NCBI RefSeq assembly: GCF_023502345.1
Contig: NZ_JAMFLX010000003.1
Coordinates: 186,001 to 250,000 of the forward strand
Reading direction: 5' to 3'
DNA: 64,000 nt
DNA from: Parendozoicomonas callyspongiae
GTDB lineage: Bacteria > Pseudomonadota > Gammaproteobacteria > Pseudomonadales > Endozoicomonadaceae
Shown: in pieces, positions 40,121 through 49,813 of the stretch
How positions within the stretch are numbered: the stretch's first letter is position 1
Layout of the letters: each line of letters begins with the position of its first letter
Notes under the pieces: generated by a model
What the model was told of the DNA's origin: nothing
The model's database searches: none
The model's input: the letters and a program-made list of their open reading frames with translations, nothing else
Made by a program: the position numbers and the translations under genes

Positions 40121-40154
40121 GCCTGGAGAAGAATCGACTTTTCTGGGCTTTTTT
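40121..40154 (+). terminator. Terminator after tRNA-Leu
   Basis: An 11-bp stem with three wobble pairs (40121-40131 with 40138-40148), loop AATCGA, followed by six T (40149-40154). Begins 12 nt after the tRNA. Confidence 0.75.
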
Positions 40155-40491
40155 GTGTCCGGGATTTGCTCAATCTAATACTCCCTTCTTTTGTTTGACT
40201 GCCCCAGCCAGATCAGCTTCTGCTATCAAAACTTTTTCTACTGTCATCAAAATGCGCCCCAATAGCAAAGAGCAGCATTACATGTTTCAAGACCTGTAAG
40301 CCTGCCGTGTCGTGCTTAAAGCTTGTACTGATGCGGAGGTGGAGTGGGCAATAAGGGCCAGCAATATAAAGCAGCGAGCGAGCCGCAATCCCCGCCTGTT
40401 CAAAACCATCTGTGGAGTGTCGCCGTCACCCCTGTAGCATTTATGCCCGGCAGGGAGCTGGTTTCCCCGTTGAAGGAAAGTAACTCTTAGA
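40155..40491. other. Intergenic region between tRNA-Leu and pilin
   Basis: About 340 bp in which I see no gene, tRNA, repeat or recognisable remnant. Confidence 0.4.
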
Positions 40492-40531
40492 TGAAAGAAG
40501 CCCTGATAAAACTATCAGGGCTTCTTTCATT
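40492..40531 (-). terminator. Terminator of the pilin gene
   Basis: An 18-bp perfect stem (40492-40509 with 40514-40531, core GAAGCCCTGATA/TATCAGGGCTTC) and a 4-nt loop, 23 bp after the pilin stop. The A/T-rich stem base supplies the weak U-rich exit. Confidence 0.7.
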
Positions 40532-40553
40532 AGGTTACGTTAACTAGAGCAAG

Positions 40554-41009
40554 CTACCGACAATTGGCAGGCAAATAATTCGGGGAATTGATCATAAATC
40601 TTGAATCCGTATGATTGTGACAAGTCCACTCGATTGACCCTCCTGAAACAGTCGGAGTCAGCCAGAGAATTCCTTCAGCAGTATTTGCATCTGAATTGCT
40701 GGATCCAAACCAAATCTCTACTAAGCCACGACCTGCTGACCAGGTAACTCTTGTTGCTCTGAATGAACCGGCATGGCTATAGTCAGACATATACTCAACA
40801 TCTGATGTGGGAAACTCCCCATGAGTTGAGTAGTACTCAGTCACTTCCCCCTTGGCCGCAGAGGCCAGCTGAAGCCCTTCAGCCACTCTGGAGCGATAGG
40901 TGTAATCCTGATAAGCAGGAATGGCCACAGCGGCAAGTATGCTGATGATAGCGACAACTATCATCAACTCTATTAGCGTGAAGCCTTTGATATATTTAGA
41001 TTTTTCCAT
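40554..41009 (-). CDS. pilA: Type IV pilin (PilA-like major or minor subunit)
   Basis: A 151-residue prepilin with leader MEKSKYIKG cut before [20 protein letters not shown], including Glu5. The N-terminal helix continues into [19 protein letters not shown], typical of PilA. The C-terminal region has two cysteines (EWTCHNHTD and PANCR) forming the usual D-loop disulfide. The protein is processed by PilD and assembled into pili for twitching, adhesion or DNA uptake. No other pil genes adjoin it, unlike pilABCD loci; pilF lies at 16885-17664. Length and sequence favour a PilA major pilin, though a paralogue is possible. Confidence 0.9.
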   Translation of the reverse strand: MEKSKYIKGFTLIELMIVVAIISILAAVAIPAYQDYTYRSRVAEGLQLASAAKGEVTEYYSTHGEFPTSDVEYMSDYSHAGSFRATRVTWSAGRGLVEIWFGSSNSDANTAEGILWLTPTVSGGSIEWTCHNHTDSRFMINSPNYLPANCR

Positions 41010-41082
41010 TTCTCAATCCCTGATAGCAACCCAACCCTTCTATATTAGCAAACCAAAAACTCCAGATAATTTTCAATAAGAA

Positions 41083-42597
41083 CTACTCAGAAACCGTGCT
41101 GGCCTGCCGTTCCCTTTGTTTTTCCCTCGACTTGGTAGAGGGTATTAGCCGGGTAAATTTCAGAGCCCTATCTTCAATACCCGTTAGGCGAAGGCTCAAA
41201 ATATCCAACAGGTAATTCTGATAGACCTTCCAGGGTTTCTTCGTGCCCTGCAAAGGCATTTGGGATTTCGCTCTTTGGATATAGCCCGACTGCATATCCA
41301 TAAAAGGAGCCTTGGAAAAGCTTTCAGCATTTCTGGGCATACACGCCGTATATCCTTTTTGATCCATATAGTTCAAAAGTCGGCATATATAGTTTGCTGC
41401 CAAATCAGCTTTAAGCGTCCAGGAAGCATTGGTATATCCAAAAATCATGGCAAAGTTAGGCAGATCTTCATAAAGCACACCTCGGTAACACATCTTTTGA
41501 GTATGTTCATAAGGCTTTCCATCAACCGCCAGCTTCATTTTGCCAAAGGCCTGAACATTCAAACCTGTCGCTGTGATGATGACATCGGCCTCAAGCTCTT
41601 CCCCGGATTTCAACAGAATACCCTTCTCGGTAAACCGTTCAATATGATCAGTCGCGACTGATGCCTTACCAGCCGAAATGGCTTTAAACAGATCTCCATC
41701 CGGAACAATACACAACCGCTCATCCCATGGAGCATAGGCTGACGAGAAGTGTTTCATATCAAAATCATCGGGCAACTGCTTCCTGACGGAACGTAGAAGC
41801 AGGTTTCGGGAGGTTCCAGGAAATAACCTGCAGAAGTTATAGATCAACCAGGACACGGATATATTTCTGAAACGAGTCAAACGATAGACCCACGCCTCAG
41901 GAAAAATACGACGCAGACCATCAACAATTGGATCGGCCATAGGGAGCGTGAGAATATAGGAAGGGGACCGTTGCAACATCGTAACATGCCCTGCCACATC
42001 AGCCATTGCAGGCACGAGGGTGACAGCCGTTGCACCACTGCCGATTACAACAACTTTTTTTCCTGAATAGTCATAACCCTCAGGCCATTTCTGAGGGTGG
42101 AAAATATCCCCCTGGAATTCTTCCCGTCCCGGGAAGGCTGGATCATAGCCGGACTCATAACTGTAATAGCCTGTGCAACCTGCGAGATAACGACAGGAAA
42201 ACTCTTTCGTCTGTCCCTGGGCATCTTCCGTTTTCACAAGCCAGACAACTTGTTCCGAAGACCACTCAGCAGAAATAACCCGATGGCCAAACCTGATTTT
42301 TTTATCTATTCCATGCTCAGTGGCTGCATCCTCAATATAACGACGAATATCACCACCCTGAGCAATGGGCTCAGCGTTTTCCCAAGGCTTGAAGTTGTAC
42401 CCGAGGGTGAACATATCGGAGTCGGATCGTATACCGGGATAGCGAAATAAATCCCAGGTTCCACCGATACTGTCCCTGCCCTCCAATATTGCAAAGCTCT
42501 TTCCCGGGCTTTTTTGCACAAGATGACAGGCCAAACCAATACCGGATAAACCTGCACCAATAATCAGTACATCAAAGTGCTCTGTCGCTGCATTCAT
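41083..42597 (-). CDS. Flavin-dependent Baeyer-Villiger-type monooxygenase
   Basis: A 504-residue two-dinucleotide-binding flavoprotein. The FAD-binding GxGxxG is IIGAGLSGIGLACHLV. The NADPH-binding site is VVVIGSGATAVTLVPAMA. The fingerprint FxGxxxHxxxWP appears as F-QGDIFHPQK-WP. ATGLN near the C-terminal half is also conserved. Such enzymes insert oxygen next to ketones or oxidise heteroatoms using NADPH and O2; many in marine bacteria act on cyclic or long-chain ketones. Substrate unknown. It is monocistronic or precedes nothing obvious; fpr lies upstream on the same strand with a 157-bp gap. Cytosolic. Confidence 0.88.
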   Translation of the reverse strand: MNAATEHFDVLIIGAGLSGIGLACHLVQKSPGKSFAILEGRDSIGGTWDLFRYPGIRSDSDMFTLGYNFKPWENAEPIAQGGDIRRYIEDAATEHGIDKKIRFGHRVISAEWSSEQVVWLVKTEDAQGQTKEFSCRYLAGCTGYYSYESGYDPAFPGREEFQGDIFHPQKWPEGYDYSGKKVVVIGSGATAVTLVPAMADVAGHVTMLQRSPSYILTLPMADPIVDGLRRIFPEAWVYRLTRFRNISVSWLIYNFCRLFPGTSRNLLLRSVRKQLPDDFDMKHFSSAYAPWDERLCIVPDGDLFKAISAGKASVATDHIERFTEKGILLKSGEELEADVIITATGLNVQAFGKMKLAVDGKPYEHTQKMCYRGVLYEDLPNFAMIFGYTNASWTLKADLAANYICRLLNYMDQKGYTACMPRNAESFSKAPFMDMQSGYIQRAKSQMPLQGTKKPWKVYQNYLLDILSLRLTGIEDRALKFTRLIPSTKSREKQRERQASTVSE

Positions 42598-42754
42598 TTT
42601 ATTTTTCTTATGTTCTGCCAGTTAACACAAGTGACTACAATCTCACATTCCCAAGTTTGACTGCCAGACAATTTTTGGCCCTGCCAAGGCCTGTTGAGGT
42701 TTTATTATTGCACTCAGCCTTTTCGAGGGTTCTATAAGCAGCATCTTACATTTG

Positions 42755-43528
42755 TCACTTTTCAACAAACGCTCTCTCAATCACATAGTGTCCCGCATTT
42801 CCGTGTCGTGCTTCCTCAAAGCCCTGAGCATTTAGAATATCGCAGGTATCTTTGAGCATGGCCGGGCTGCCGCAGACCATAAAGCGATCATGTTCCAGGC
42901 TGAACTTTGGCAGTTCCAGATCCATCACCAGCTTACCACTGTCCATTAAATCCGTCAGACGTCCCTGGGTTGGGAAATACTCACGGGTTACCGTGGGGTA
43001 ATAAACCAGCTTATCGCGAATCAGACCACCAAAATACTCATTGGTTGGCAGTTCATTTTCTATCACTCCCTGATAAGCCAGCTCAGATACAAAGCGAACG
43101 CCATGGGTCAGAATAACCTTATCAAACCGCTCATAGGTTTCCGGGTCTTTAATAATACTCAGAAATGGTGCCAAACCTGTACCCGTGCTGATCAGCCATA
43201 AATTTCGCCCAGGCAAAAGGTTATCCAGAACCAAGGTACCCGTCGGCTTGCTGCTGACATAAATCGAATCCCCCACCTTGATATTCTGCAGGCGTGAAGT
43301 CAGAGGCCCATCGGAAACCTTGATACTGAAAAACTCCAGCTCTTCTTCATAGTTGGCACTGACAATACTGTAGGCTCTCATTAAAGGTCGCCCATCCACT
43401 TCCAGCCCAATCATGACAAAATGGCCATTTTTGAAGCGAAACCCGCGATCCCTGGTTGTGGTAAAACTGAAAAGAGTATCGTTCCAGTGGTGAACACTGG
43501 TGACAGTTTCTGTCCTTAAAGAACTCAT
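42755..43528 (-). CDS. fpr: Ferredoxin/flavodoxin-NADP+ reductase
   Basis: A 257-residue FAD enzyme of the Azotobacter/Pseudomonas class, recognisable by the C-terminal FVEK. It has RAYSIVSANYEEELEFFSIKV (FAD site), STGTGLAPFLSII (NADP site) and VCGSPAM. It passes electrons between NADPH and ferredoxin or flavodoxin, for Fe-S repair and oxidative-stress defence. I use the ATG at 43528; an ATG 15 nt upstream is possible. Divergent from fumC across a 221-bp region carrying an IscR-like element. Confidence 0.93.
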   Translation of the reverse strand: MSSLRTETVTSVHHWNDTLFSFTTTRDRGFRFKNGHFVMIGLEVDGRPLMRAYSIVSANYEEELEFFSIKVSDGPLTSRLQNIKVGDSIYVSSKPTGTLVLDNLLPGRNLWLISTGTGLAPFLSIIKDPETYERFDKVILTHGVRFVSELAYQGVIENELPTNEYFGGLIRDKLVYYPTVTREYFPTQGRLTDLMDSGKLVMDLELPKFSLEHDRFMVCGSPAMLKDTCDILNAQGFEEARHGNAGHYVIERAFVEK

Positions 43529-43623
43529 TAACCCACCCTGCATCTTTAGCTGTTTTGTTATCAGTTTTGCTATCAGGCCGAACCAGCTTCTGCGCCAACT
43601 CCATTGGACACTATTTCTTGTCA

Positions 43624-43648
43624 GTTGTTGACTAAAATACTTGGGTTT
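43624..43648 (+). promoter_or_regulatory. Putative type 1 IscR site and -35 region between fpr and fumC
   Basis: GTTGACTAAAATACT (43627-43641) is identical for 15 bases to the IscR site/-35 region of the isc promoter. Over 25 bp it fits the type 1 consensus at about 20 positions. A fumC -10 (TATAGA or ATAGAT) follows at 16-17 bp. Control of fumC, fpr or both by IscR is inferred. Confidence 0.5.
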
Positions 43649-43749
43649 TTATAGATCAAATATTCATATCTATAAATCATCTTTTTTCCATCACGCAAAA
43701 GCTGTGTCATTCTAAATGGCATAGTGGAGCTTATAAGGGAAAGCTGATC

Positions 43750-45129
43750 ATGAAAGCATTCCGTATCGAATCAGACAGCATGGGACAGTTGGAAGTCCCA
43801 CAAAATGCGCTTTATGGCGCACAAACACAACGGGCTGTTAATAATTTCCCAGTCAGCGGCAAGAGGCTTCCTGCCAGTTTTATTCGGGCACTGATCCAGA
43901 TAAAGGCAGCTGCCGCTGAAGCCAATGCGGAGCTGGGACAGATTCCTGAAGATATGGCTCTGGCAATTATCAAAGCCTGTCAGATTCTCCTTAATCAAGA
44001 CAACCTGATCCAGCACTTTCCGGTCGATATTTTCCAGACGGGTTCTGGTACCAGCTCTAATATGAATGCCAATGAAGTTATTGCAACGCTGGCAAGCAGG
44101 GAGCTTGGCGCACCTGTGAACCCCAATGATCACGTCAACTGCGGCCAGAGCAGCAATGATGTGATTCCTTCCTCCATTCATACCAGTGCAGCAATTGAGC
44201 TTTCAGAAAACCTGCTGCCAGCCCTGGAGCGCCTTATAAAAGTGACCAGCGCCAAGGCTGGAAACCTTGATGCCTATGTCAAAACCGGTCGAACCCACTT
44301 GATGGATGCCATGCCGGTAAAAATGAGCCAGTCTCTGGATGGCTGGGTTGCCCAGCTACAGCAAGGCCGGAAACTGCTTCTGGCGATGAGGAATCAGGTT
44401 CTTCAGCTGGGACAGGGTGGCACAGCAGTTGGAACAGGCATTAACGCCCACCCTGATTTTGCCCGCCTGTTCAACGAAAAGCTCTCTATCCTCACTGGCC
44501 TCGATTTCAAACCCGCTGATAATTTCTTCGCCATGATTGGCTCTCAAGACACCGCCGTGGCCTTGTCCGGCCAGCTGAAAGCACTGGCTGTCACCATTAT
44601 GAAGATTGCCAACGACCTGCGCTGGATGAACTCCGGCCCCTTGGCAGGTCTGGGAGAAATTGAGTTGGAAGCCCTGCAGCCGGGCTCTTCAATGATGCCG
44701 GGAAAAGTGAACCCGGTTATTCCCGAGTCAGCAGCCATGGCAGCAGCACAGGTAATTGGAAATGATGCAGCAATAACTGTGGGCGGCCAATCCGGTAATT
44801 TTGAGCTGAATGTGATGCTGCCGATGATTGCTGACAACCTCCTGAACAGCATCCATCTGCTTGCCAATACCTGTCTATTGCTGGCAGATAAGGCCATTGC
44901 CACTTTCCAGGTCAACACGGTCAGGCTGGAAGAATCCCTTTCCCGCAACCCTATTCTGGTGACCGCCCTCAACCCGATCATTGGCTACCAGAAAGCGGCT
45001 GCCATCGCCAAACAGGCCTACAAGGAACTGCGCCCGATTATCGATGTAGCCGAGGAGCAGACTGATATTTCCCGTCAGGAACTGGAAAAACTGCTTGATC
45101 CGGCCCGTCTGACCCAGGGAGGGGGCTAA
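43750..45129 (+). CDS. fumC: Class II fumarate hydratase (iron-independent)
   Basis: A 459-residue fumarase converting fumarate and malate. The signature GSSMMPGKVNPV is present with GSGTSSNMNANEV and TVGGQSGNFELNVMLPM. It has no Fe-S cluster, so it stays active under oxidative stress or iron shortage, which agrees with the IscR-like promoter element. It starts MKAFRIESDSMGQLEVP with GGGAAAGC upstream. Followed by a good terminator. Confidence 0.97.
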   Translation: MKAFRIESDSMGQLEVPQNALYGAQTQRAVNNFPVSGKRLPASFIRALIQIKAAAAEANAELGQIPEDMALAIIKACQILLNQDNLIQHFPVDIFQTGSGTSSNMNANEVIATLASRELGAPVNPNDHVNCGQSSNDVIPSSIHTSAAIELSENLLPALERLIKVTSAKAGNLDAYVKTGRTHLMDAMPVKMSQSLDGWVAQLQQGRKLLLAMRNQVLQLGQGGTAVGTGINAHPDFARLFNEKLSILTGLDFKPADNFFAMIGSQDTAVALSGQLKALAVTIMKIANDLRWMNSGPLAGLGEIELEALQPGSSMMPGKVNPVIPESAAMAAAQVIGNDAAITVGGQSGNFELNVMLPMIADNLLNSIHLLANTCLLLADKAIATFQVNTVRLEESLSRNPILVTALNPIIGYQKAAAIAKQAYKELRPIIDVAEEQTDISRQELEKLLDPARLTQGGG

Positions 45130-45147
45130 GCCAGTAAAACTGTATAA

Positions 45148-45173
45148 AGGGCTGATATTTCAGCTCTTTTTTT
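45148..45173 (+). terminator. Terminator after fumC
   Basis: An 8-bp stem (45148-45155 with 45160-45167, AGGGCTGA/TCAGCTCT) with loop TATT and seven T in the tail. Confidence 0.85.
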
Positions 45174-45268
45174 AAATCCCTACTTTCGTCTACCTCTCTT
45201 TGCGGAACTCCCAGCCTTCCTGCCAGTCAAAAACGTGAATATCTCATTTCTGCAGGGAGGCGGATGGT

Positions 45269-48200
45269 ATGAAACCGAAACAAGTGATTGGCTTATGCCA
45301 GTATGTATCAAGGTTGGCAGGTAACCTGTTCTCAGCTTTTACCTATCCGATTTCTCTTGCTTATTCATGGTGCTTTGGCTCCAGAAAGGCACAGGCCCTC
45401 AAGGCTGAAGCCACCAAGCCTCAAATCAATAATCAACCCAAGCTGGTTGATGCCTTAGATCTCGCAGATAACAAAACAGCTTCATTGAAGCAAAGGGAAG
45501 CGGCTGAAGTAGTAAAGCCTGCCCGCAGACTGTCAACGCCAGCAAGAGTTGAGTTACCGGCTCAGAACACTGAAGCTCCCAACAAAGATAATGAAGAACT
45601 CCTGCTTTTAGATATTCCAGCAGTTCCTCCCAAAACTGAAAACCCGAATATGAAACCAGAGCCTCAGCCCAATGCGGATGATGAGTTAAAACTGCTTGAG
45701 GCTCTGGATTTGAATGGTGAGGAAAAGCCAAAAGCTCCCACACCTGTAAAGCTTGCTCGCAGTATGTCCTTGCCAAAAGACGTTAGCCTGCTGGAAGTGG
45801 ATGTTATTACCAAGCAAGTTGAAGAGATTGAAAATGAAGAAGCAACTCTTCAAGCCCCCCCTGCATCGCCAGTACCGACTACGAATCCAGTTGCCGTAGA
45901 AACCCTTCTGGAAGAGAAAAAACCCACTGGGGAAGATATTCAAAAACAGAAGCTAGCTGAGTATTACAAAGACTGGGGAATAAAAGAGCCAAGTAAAAAA
46001 GAAGAACGGAAAGCAAACCTTAAGAGCGAAGAGCAGGCCGAACGTGCGTACAGGGAAAAATTAGCTCGTCAAAACGTTCCTGCCGAAGAGGAAGCAGATC
46101 CACCTCTGGAACCAGAAAGTGAATTCCCTCTTTCACACAGCGAAATTATGGCTCGCATTCGCAAAGGTATGAAAAAACGATCAAAGGCCATTACTCAGGA
46201 AAGTGTGTTGGAAGCTATGCCTGTCAACATTCTCACACCTGAGGCTTCTCCAGTTTCACTGAAACCCCAACCTGATACAGAAGAAACTACCCACAATGCA
46301 ACCATCAAAGTTCAAGCTAAAGAAGATGTTTCTCCAGAAACGGTGTGTGTAGTAACGCCCACGAGGATTTCACCAGTACCTGCTAGTCAATGTGAAACTA
46401 AGCCTGTTGAAGCAAAGGTTACGGTTGAAGACCCGCTTGCCATAATGAAAGAGCTGATGAAGCGCATTGCTGAGCAAGCGGAGCTGATGAAAGAGCAGGA
46501 AAGGCTCAGAGAATTAAATCGCCCAAAAATCAAATTGAGTGAGGAGCAACAGATTCAGTTCCTGCGCGAAGAAAACCAAAGGCTGGCGAAACTGCAAAGA
46601 GCAGAAAGAAATCAGGATTCTCGGAAACCTTCTGTTATCAGCACGCCTTCCCCGGTTGAGAACACGGTTGATGACCCATCTTTATCCTTGCCAAAATCAG
46701 TGATTTTACCTCCGGTTATTGAACCTACATCTGAATGTAGCTCCAGCGACGATAGTGATGATGAAGACGTTTATAAAAATTCACCCTCAGATTCGCTGCA
46801 AAAAAGTTTGCCAAATTTGACCATGTCATTACCTGTCTACAACCAAAAATTTTCACAGATTCAAACTACTCCTTTAACTCAATCGCTAAATTCTGCTGTC
46901 TGTGCCATTCCTTTAAGAAAGCCTCCCCAGCTAAGCGTTAAAGATCTGGATGATGATGACTTTAAAGAAATGGGACTTGAGGCTGATGAAGTTGAAACGC
47001 ATCTCAGCATTTTGAATAAAGATCCAAAAGTTATTGATCACCTTTTATCACTTGTGCCTGAGGGAGATGAACCTGTCGATGAGAAATCTCTGGAGAATAT
47101 GGTCAACTCTCTGCCAACAAAGACTGTTTCACAGATCAAGGAACTGCTGCCACAAACTACAGATGAAGTTCAAAACATAGAAGCGAACTTGCCAAGTATT
47201 CATCAGCCTCCTGGTATGTCTTTAAAATTCACACGTCAGCTACCGCCTTCAATTTACGAAGGATGTAGTGATGAAGAAATGGAGGAATATATTGATGATG
47301 TTATTAGCTCCTCAGGTAATGATGATAGTTACTCGAGTGATGAAGATGGACACTCAGTCAAGAAAGAAGTATCTCCTGGCGCGTCGCTGGCAAAAGCTGA
47401 TACAGAGCTTCACCGCTCTGATATGGAGAAGAAACTCAATGTTCATAACACCACCAGTAAATTAAGCAAAATATTAAAATCTGCCACAGGGGTTCCAGAG
47501 GATGAGCACCCTGAGGTTGCCAGGGCTGTTGCAGCCAGATTAAATGGTGCCAGCTGCACGAGTGAAGAACTTCGCCAACATGTAACTGCCGTTCTTACCA
47601 GCCATGTTTCAAGAACTCAAAAACTGGCTCCAAGTCTCGTTGAAGCTATTAGGAGACAACCGGGAACGATCAGTCACCTGCCATTCCGCAGGTGCGATAT
47701 TGATCAAATGGATGATGCAGCAATTGTTCCGTCTGAAAAGGAAAGGCAGGCTGTCAAAGATTTTGCACCATTACTGGATGAAACCCAAAACTTGATTTTC
47801 CGCCCGGTTCTCGGTGCCAACTCCGGCTCGTATGCAGGTCAAATCGCTGAAGTTGAAAAGGCCATATCAGAGCTACACGATATGCAGCTTAAGCTGGAAA
47901 ACCCTGAGGATCTAACGTACTACGTTATGCCGGGCGAGAAAGGCCATAACGATGACTCCTGGGACCAGCCAATACGAAACGCTGTTCATCAGGACATCAT
48001 GGCAATGAAAGGCCAGCTGGAAGAGAAAAAAGAGCAACTGGAAATCATTCAGCGTAATGACCCCAGAACAGTTGAAAATCTTATGGCCCAGGCTTCCAAG
48101 TGGTCTCAGGCTGCCCATGAAGCTATCGATAATGGTCGTACAGCTTACGACCAGAAAATTGAAAAGGCCAGCAAGGCCAGCAAGCGTATTCTGAGAGGCG

Positions 48201-49738
48201 CGATGATACTGGTCAGAAAGAAACTGGAAAATGAGCGCCCAGACTTTGACAGTGCCAAAGAGCAGGTTACTGGGATGGTTACTGCTTTGAATGGGGAGTA
48301 TCAGGGTCAGGGCGGTGAGCTGCCAACCATGATTCAGGATCTTGATGCTTATGTAAAAGGTCTGGAAAAAATCTGCAAGGAAGTAAAATCCAAGGATTAC
48401 CTCGAAAGCCAGATAGTCGATATGATGGAGAACCAGTCTCCACCAAAGAAATCTGTGCACGAACTTCCTCTTATCATTGAAGGCAAGCTGTATAAATATA
48501 CTGTTGAATATACTCCAATGCGGGAAATGCTTCTTCGAGCAGAAGGTCCTGCCCCACAGGGAGACTGCAACCCTCTGGCTCTTACAGGCTTTACGCCTTC
48601 CCAGAACCGGGATTCTGAGCATGCCCAGAACCTGACCTGCGTCGTTGTAAAAGATCCAGATGGCGAGGTTATCAGACGAGAGCTGCGAGTCGGTTCACTG
48701 GTACCAATACCCAAGCGAATCAAGAAGAGAAAAGATCGTGACGCTATTGCAGAAAAGAGGATGAATGAAGCTCTGGTAGGCCTGGTTACAAACAATCAGG
48801 CAAATATTCCAGGCCTTGCTGAGGCATTACAGGGGAGACAGGAGGATCCTATCGAGCTTCCGTTTACCTACCTGTGCTTCCTGTCCCCCGACAAACTGAG
48901 ACATAAAACAGGCTTTCATGAAGATGAATACCTGATGGCCAAGGAAGCTTCCGAAATGCTTGAGAAGCTGGAAGGGAAAGAGAAGGAGCTGGAGTTCCTG
49001 GACAGCCGCGGTGTATCTCACAAGGTTCGCTTCAAGTTCAAGCCCAGAATGTATATTTTCCCTGTAAACCAGCTGGCCTTCTCAAAGCTGAGACACTTAG
49101 CCCGTCCTTTCGAGTTAACCGACAGGCTTAACAAGAAAGCAATGGAAGGTCTGATTGGTGCCACAGAAGATAAGCAAGGAATGCCTGGCGGAGATGCGGG
49201 TGAATTTATTCACTCCGCGCACTGGGAACTGCTTTCTGGTCTGGAGAAAGAAAACTTCCTGGCTCTGTGTAAAGAACACCGCAGATCTATTGAGAGCAAA
49301 AGCTACCATCACGGCGGAACCAGAGCGTTCTACGATATCTGGCTGGTTGACCAAATCTGCCAGATCATGCATGCACCATTGATGGGTGGATGTAAGAGTG
49401 CCAAGGACCGTACCAACAACGTGTATAAATCCAATGTTGTTGACTGCTGTGAAGCTGATGTTCGAATGAAGACGGCCAGAGAAGTTGAGGAAGCCCGGAA
49501 ATCTTCCCATGAGCAGGATGATGACACTTCCAGCAAGAAGACATCACCAACAGACAGACTGACACTGATGCCCCACATGACCACAGAGGAGCGTATACAG
49601 AACCAGACTGTTGCTCATGTCGTTTATGGTGGTCTGCAGCAGCAGAATAACAACTGCGGTAAGTATGGTTATAAGGTTGAGGATACAACCCTTGCAGAAG
49701 TTGACCCTTATACATACCAGCTGACAATGGTGAAATAA
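45269..49738 (+). CDS. Giant protein with C-terminal INPP4/SopB-type phosphoinositide phosphatase signature
   Basis: A 1489-residue protein with a strong GGAGG site upstream. Residues 8-40 are moderately hydrophobic. About 45-800 are low-complexity, rich in Pro, Glu, Lys and Ser, with charged helical stretches (EEQQIQFLREENQRLAKLQR). About 850-1050 look coiled-coil. Near the C-terminus lies GGCKSAKDRTNN: Cys1375-x5-Arg1381. CKSAKDRT is, to my knowledge, the active-site sequence of eukaryotic inositol polyphosphate 4-phosphatases (INPP4), and differs by one residue from CKSGKDRT of the bacterial effectors SopB and IpgD. The Lys pair in the loop fits binding of phosphoinositides. I infer a secreted effector that dephosphorylates host inositol lipids. 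No chaperone gene adjoins it. The rest of the protein is unrecognised. Confidence 0.7.
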   Translation: MKPKQVIGLCQYVSRLAGNLFSAFTYPISLAYSWCFGSRKAQALKAEATKPQINNQPKLVDALDLADNKTASLKQREAAEVVKPARRLSTPARVELPAQNTEAPNKDNEELLLLDIPAVPPKTENPNMKPEPQPNADDELKLLEALDLNGEEKPKAPTPVKLARSMSLPKDVSLLEVDVITKQVEEIENEEATLQAPPASPVPTTNPVAVETLLEEKKPTGEDIQKQKLAEYYKDWGIKEPSKKEERKANLKSEEQAERAYREKLARQNVPAEEEADPPLEPESEFPLSHSEIMARIRKGMKKRSKAITQESVLEAMPVNILTPEASPVSLKPQPDTEETTHNATIKVQAKEDVSPETVCVVTPTRISPVPASQCETKPVEAKVTVEDPLAIMKELMKRIAEQAELMKEQERLRELNRPKIKLSEEQQIQFLREENQRLAKLQRAERNQDSRKPSVISTPSPVENTVDDPSLSLPKSVILPPVIEPTSECSSSDDSDDEDVYKNSPSDSLQKSLPNLTMSLPVYNQKFSQIQTTPLTQSLNSAVCAIPLRKPPQLSVKDLDDDDFKEMGLEADEVETHLSILNKDPKVIDHLLSLVPEGDEPVDEKSLENMVNSLPTKTVSQIKELLPQTTDEVQNIEANLPSIHQPPGMSLKFTRQLPPSIYEGCSDEEMEEYIDDVISSSGNDDSYSSDEDGHSVKKEVSPGASLAKADTELHRSDMEKKLNVHNTTSKLSKILKSATGVPEDEHPEVARAVAARLNGASCTSEELRQHVTAVLTSHVSRTQKLAPSLVEAIRRQPGTISHLPFRRCDIDQMDDAAIVPSEKERQAVKDFAPLLDETQNLIFRPVLGANSGSYAGQIAEVEKAISELHDMQLKLENPEDLTYYVMPGEKGHNDDSWDQPIRNAVHQDIMAMKGQLEEKKEQLEIIQRNDPRTVENLMAQASKWSQAAHEAIDNGRTAYDQKIEKASKASKRILRGAMILVRKKLENERPDFDSAKEQVTGMVTALNGEYQGQGGELPTMIQDLDAYVKGLEKICKEVKSKDYLESQIVDMMENQSPPKKSVHELPLIIEGKLYKYTVEYTPMREMLLRAEGPAPQGDCNPLALTGFTPSQNRDSEHAQNLTCVVVKDPDGEVIRRELRVGSLVPIPKRIKKRKDRDAIAEKRMNEALVGLVTNNQANIPGLAEALQGRQEDPIELPFTYLCFLSPDKLRHKTGFHEDEYLMAKEASEMLEKLEGKEKELEFLDSRGVSHKVRFKFKPRMYIFPVNQLAFSKLRHLARPFELTDRLNKKAMEGLIGATEDKQGMPGGDAGEFIHSAHWELLSGLEKENFLALCKEHRRSIESKSYHHGGTRAFYDIWLVDQICQIMHAPLMGGCKSAKDRTNNVYKSNVVDCCEADVRMKTAREVEEARKSSHEQDDDTSSKKTSPTDRLTLMPHMTTEERIQNQTVAHVVYGGLQQQNNNCGKYGYKVEDTTLAEVDPYTYQLTMVK

Positions 49739-49762
49739 CTTTTTAAGTTAAATTCACACCTG

Positions 49763-49803
49763 AAATGAAAAAGCCGGTAGGTTCTTTACCAGCTTTTTCA
49801 TTT
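49763..49803. terminator. Bidirectional terminator between convergent genes
   Basis: AAATGAAAAAGC (49763-49774) pairs with GCTTTTTCATTT (49792-49803), with an inner GGTA/TACC. It serves the phosphatase-like gene and possibly pssA on the opposite strand. Confidence 0.75.
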
Positions 49804-49813
49804 CTGCTCTCAC

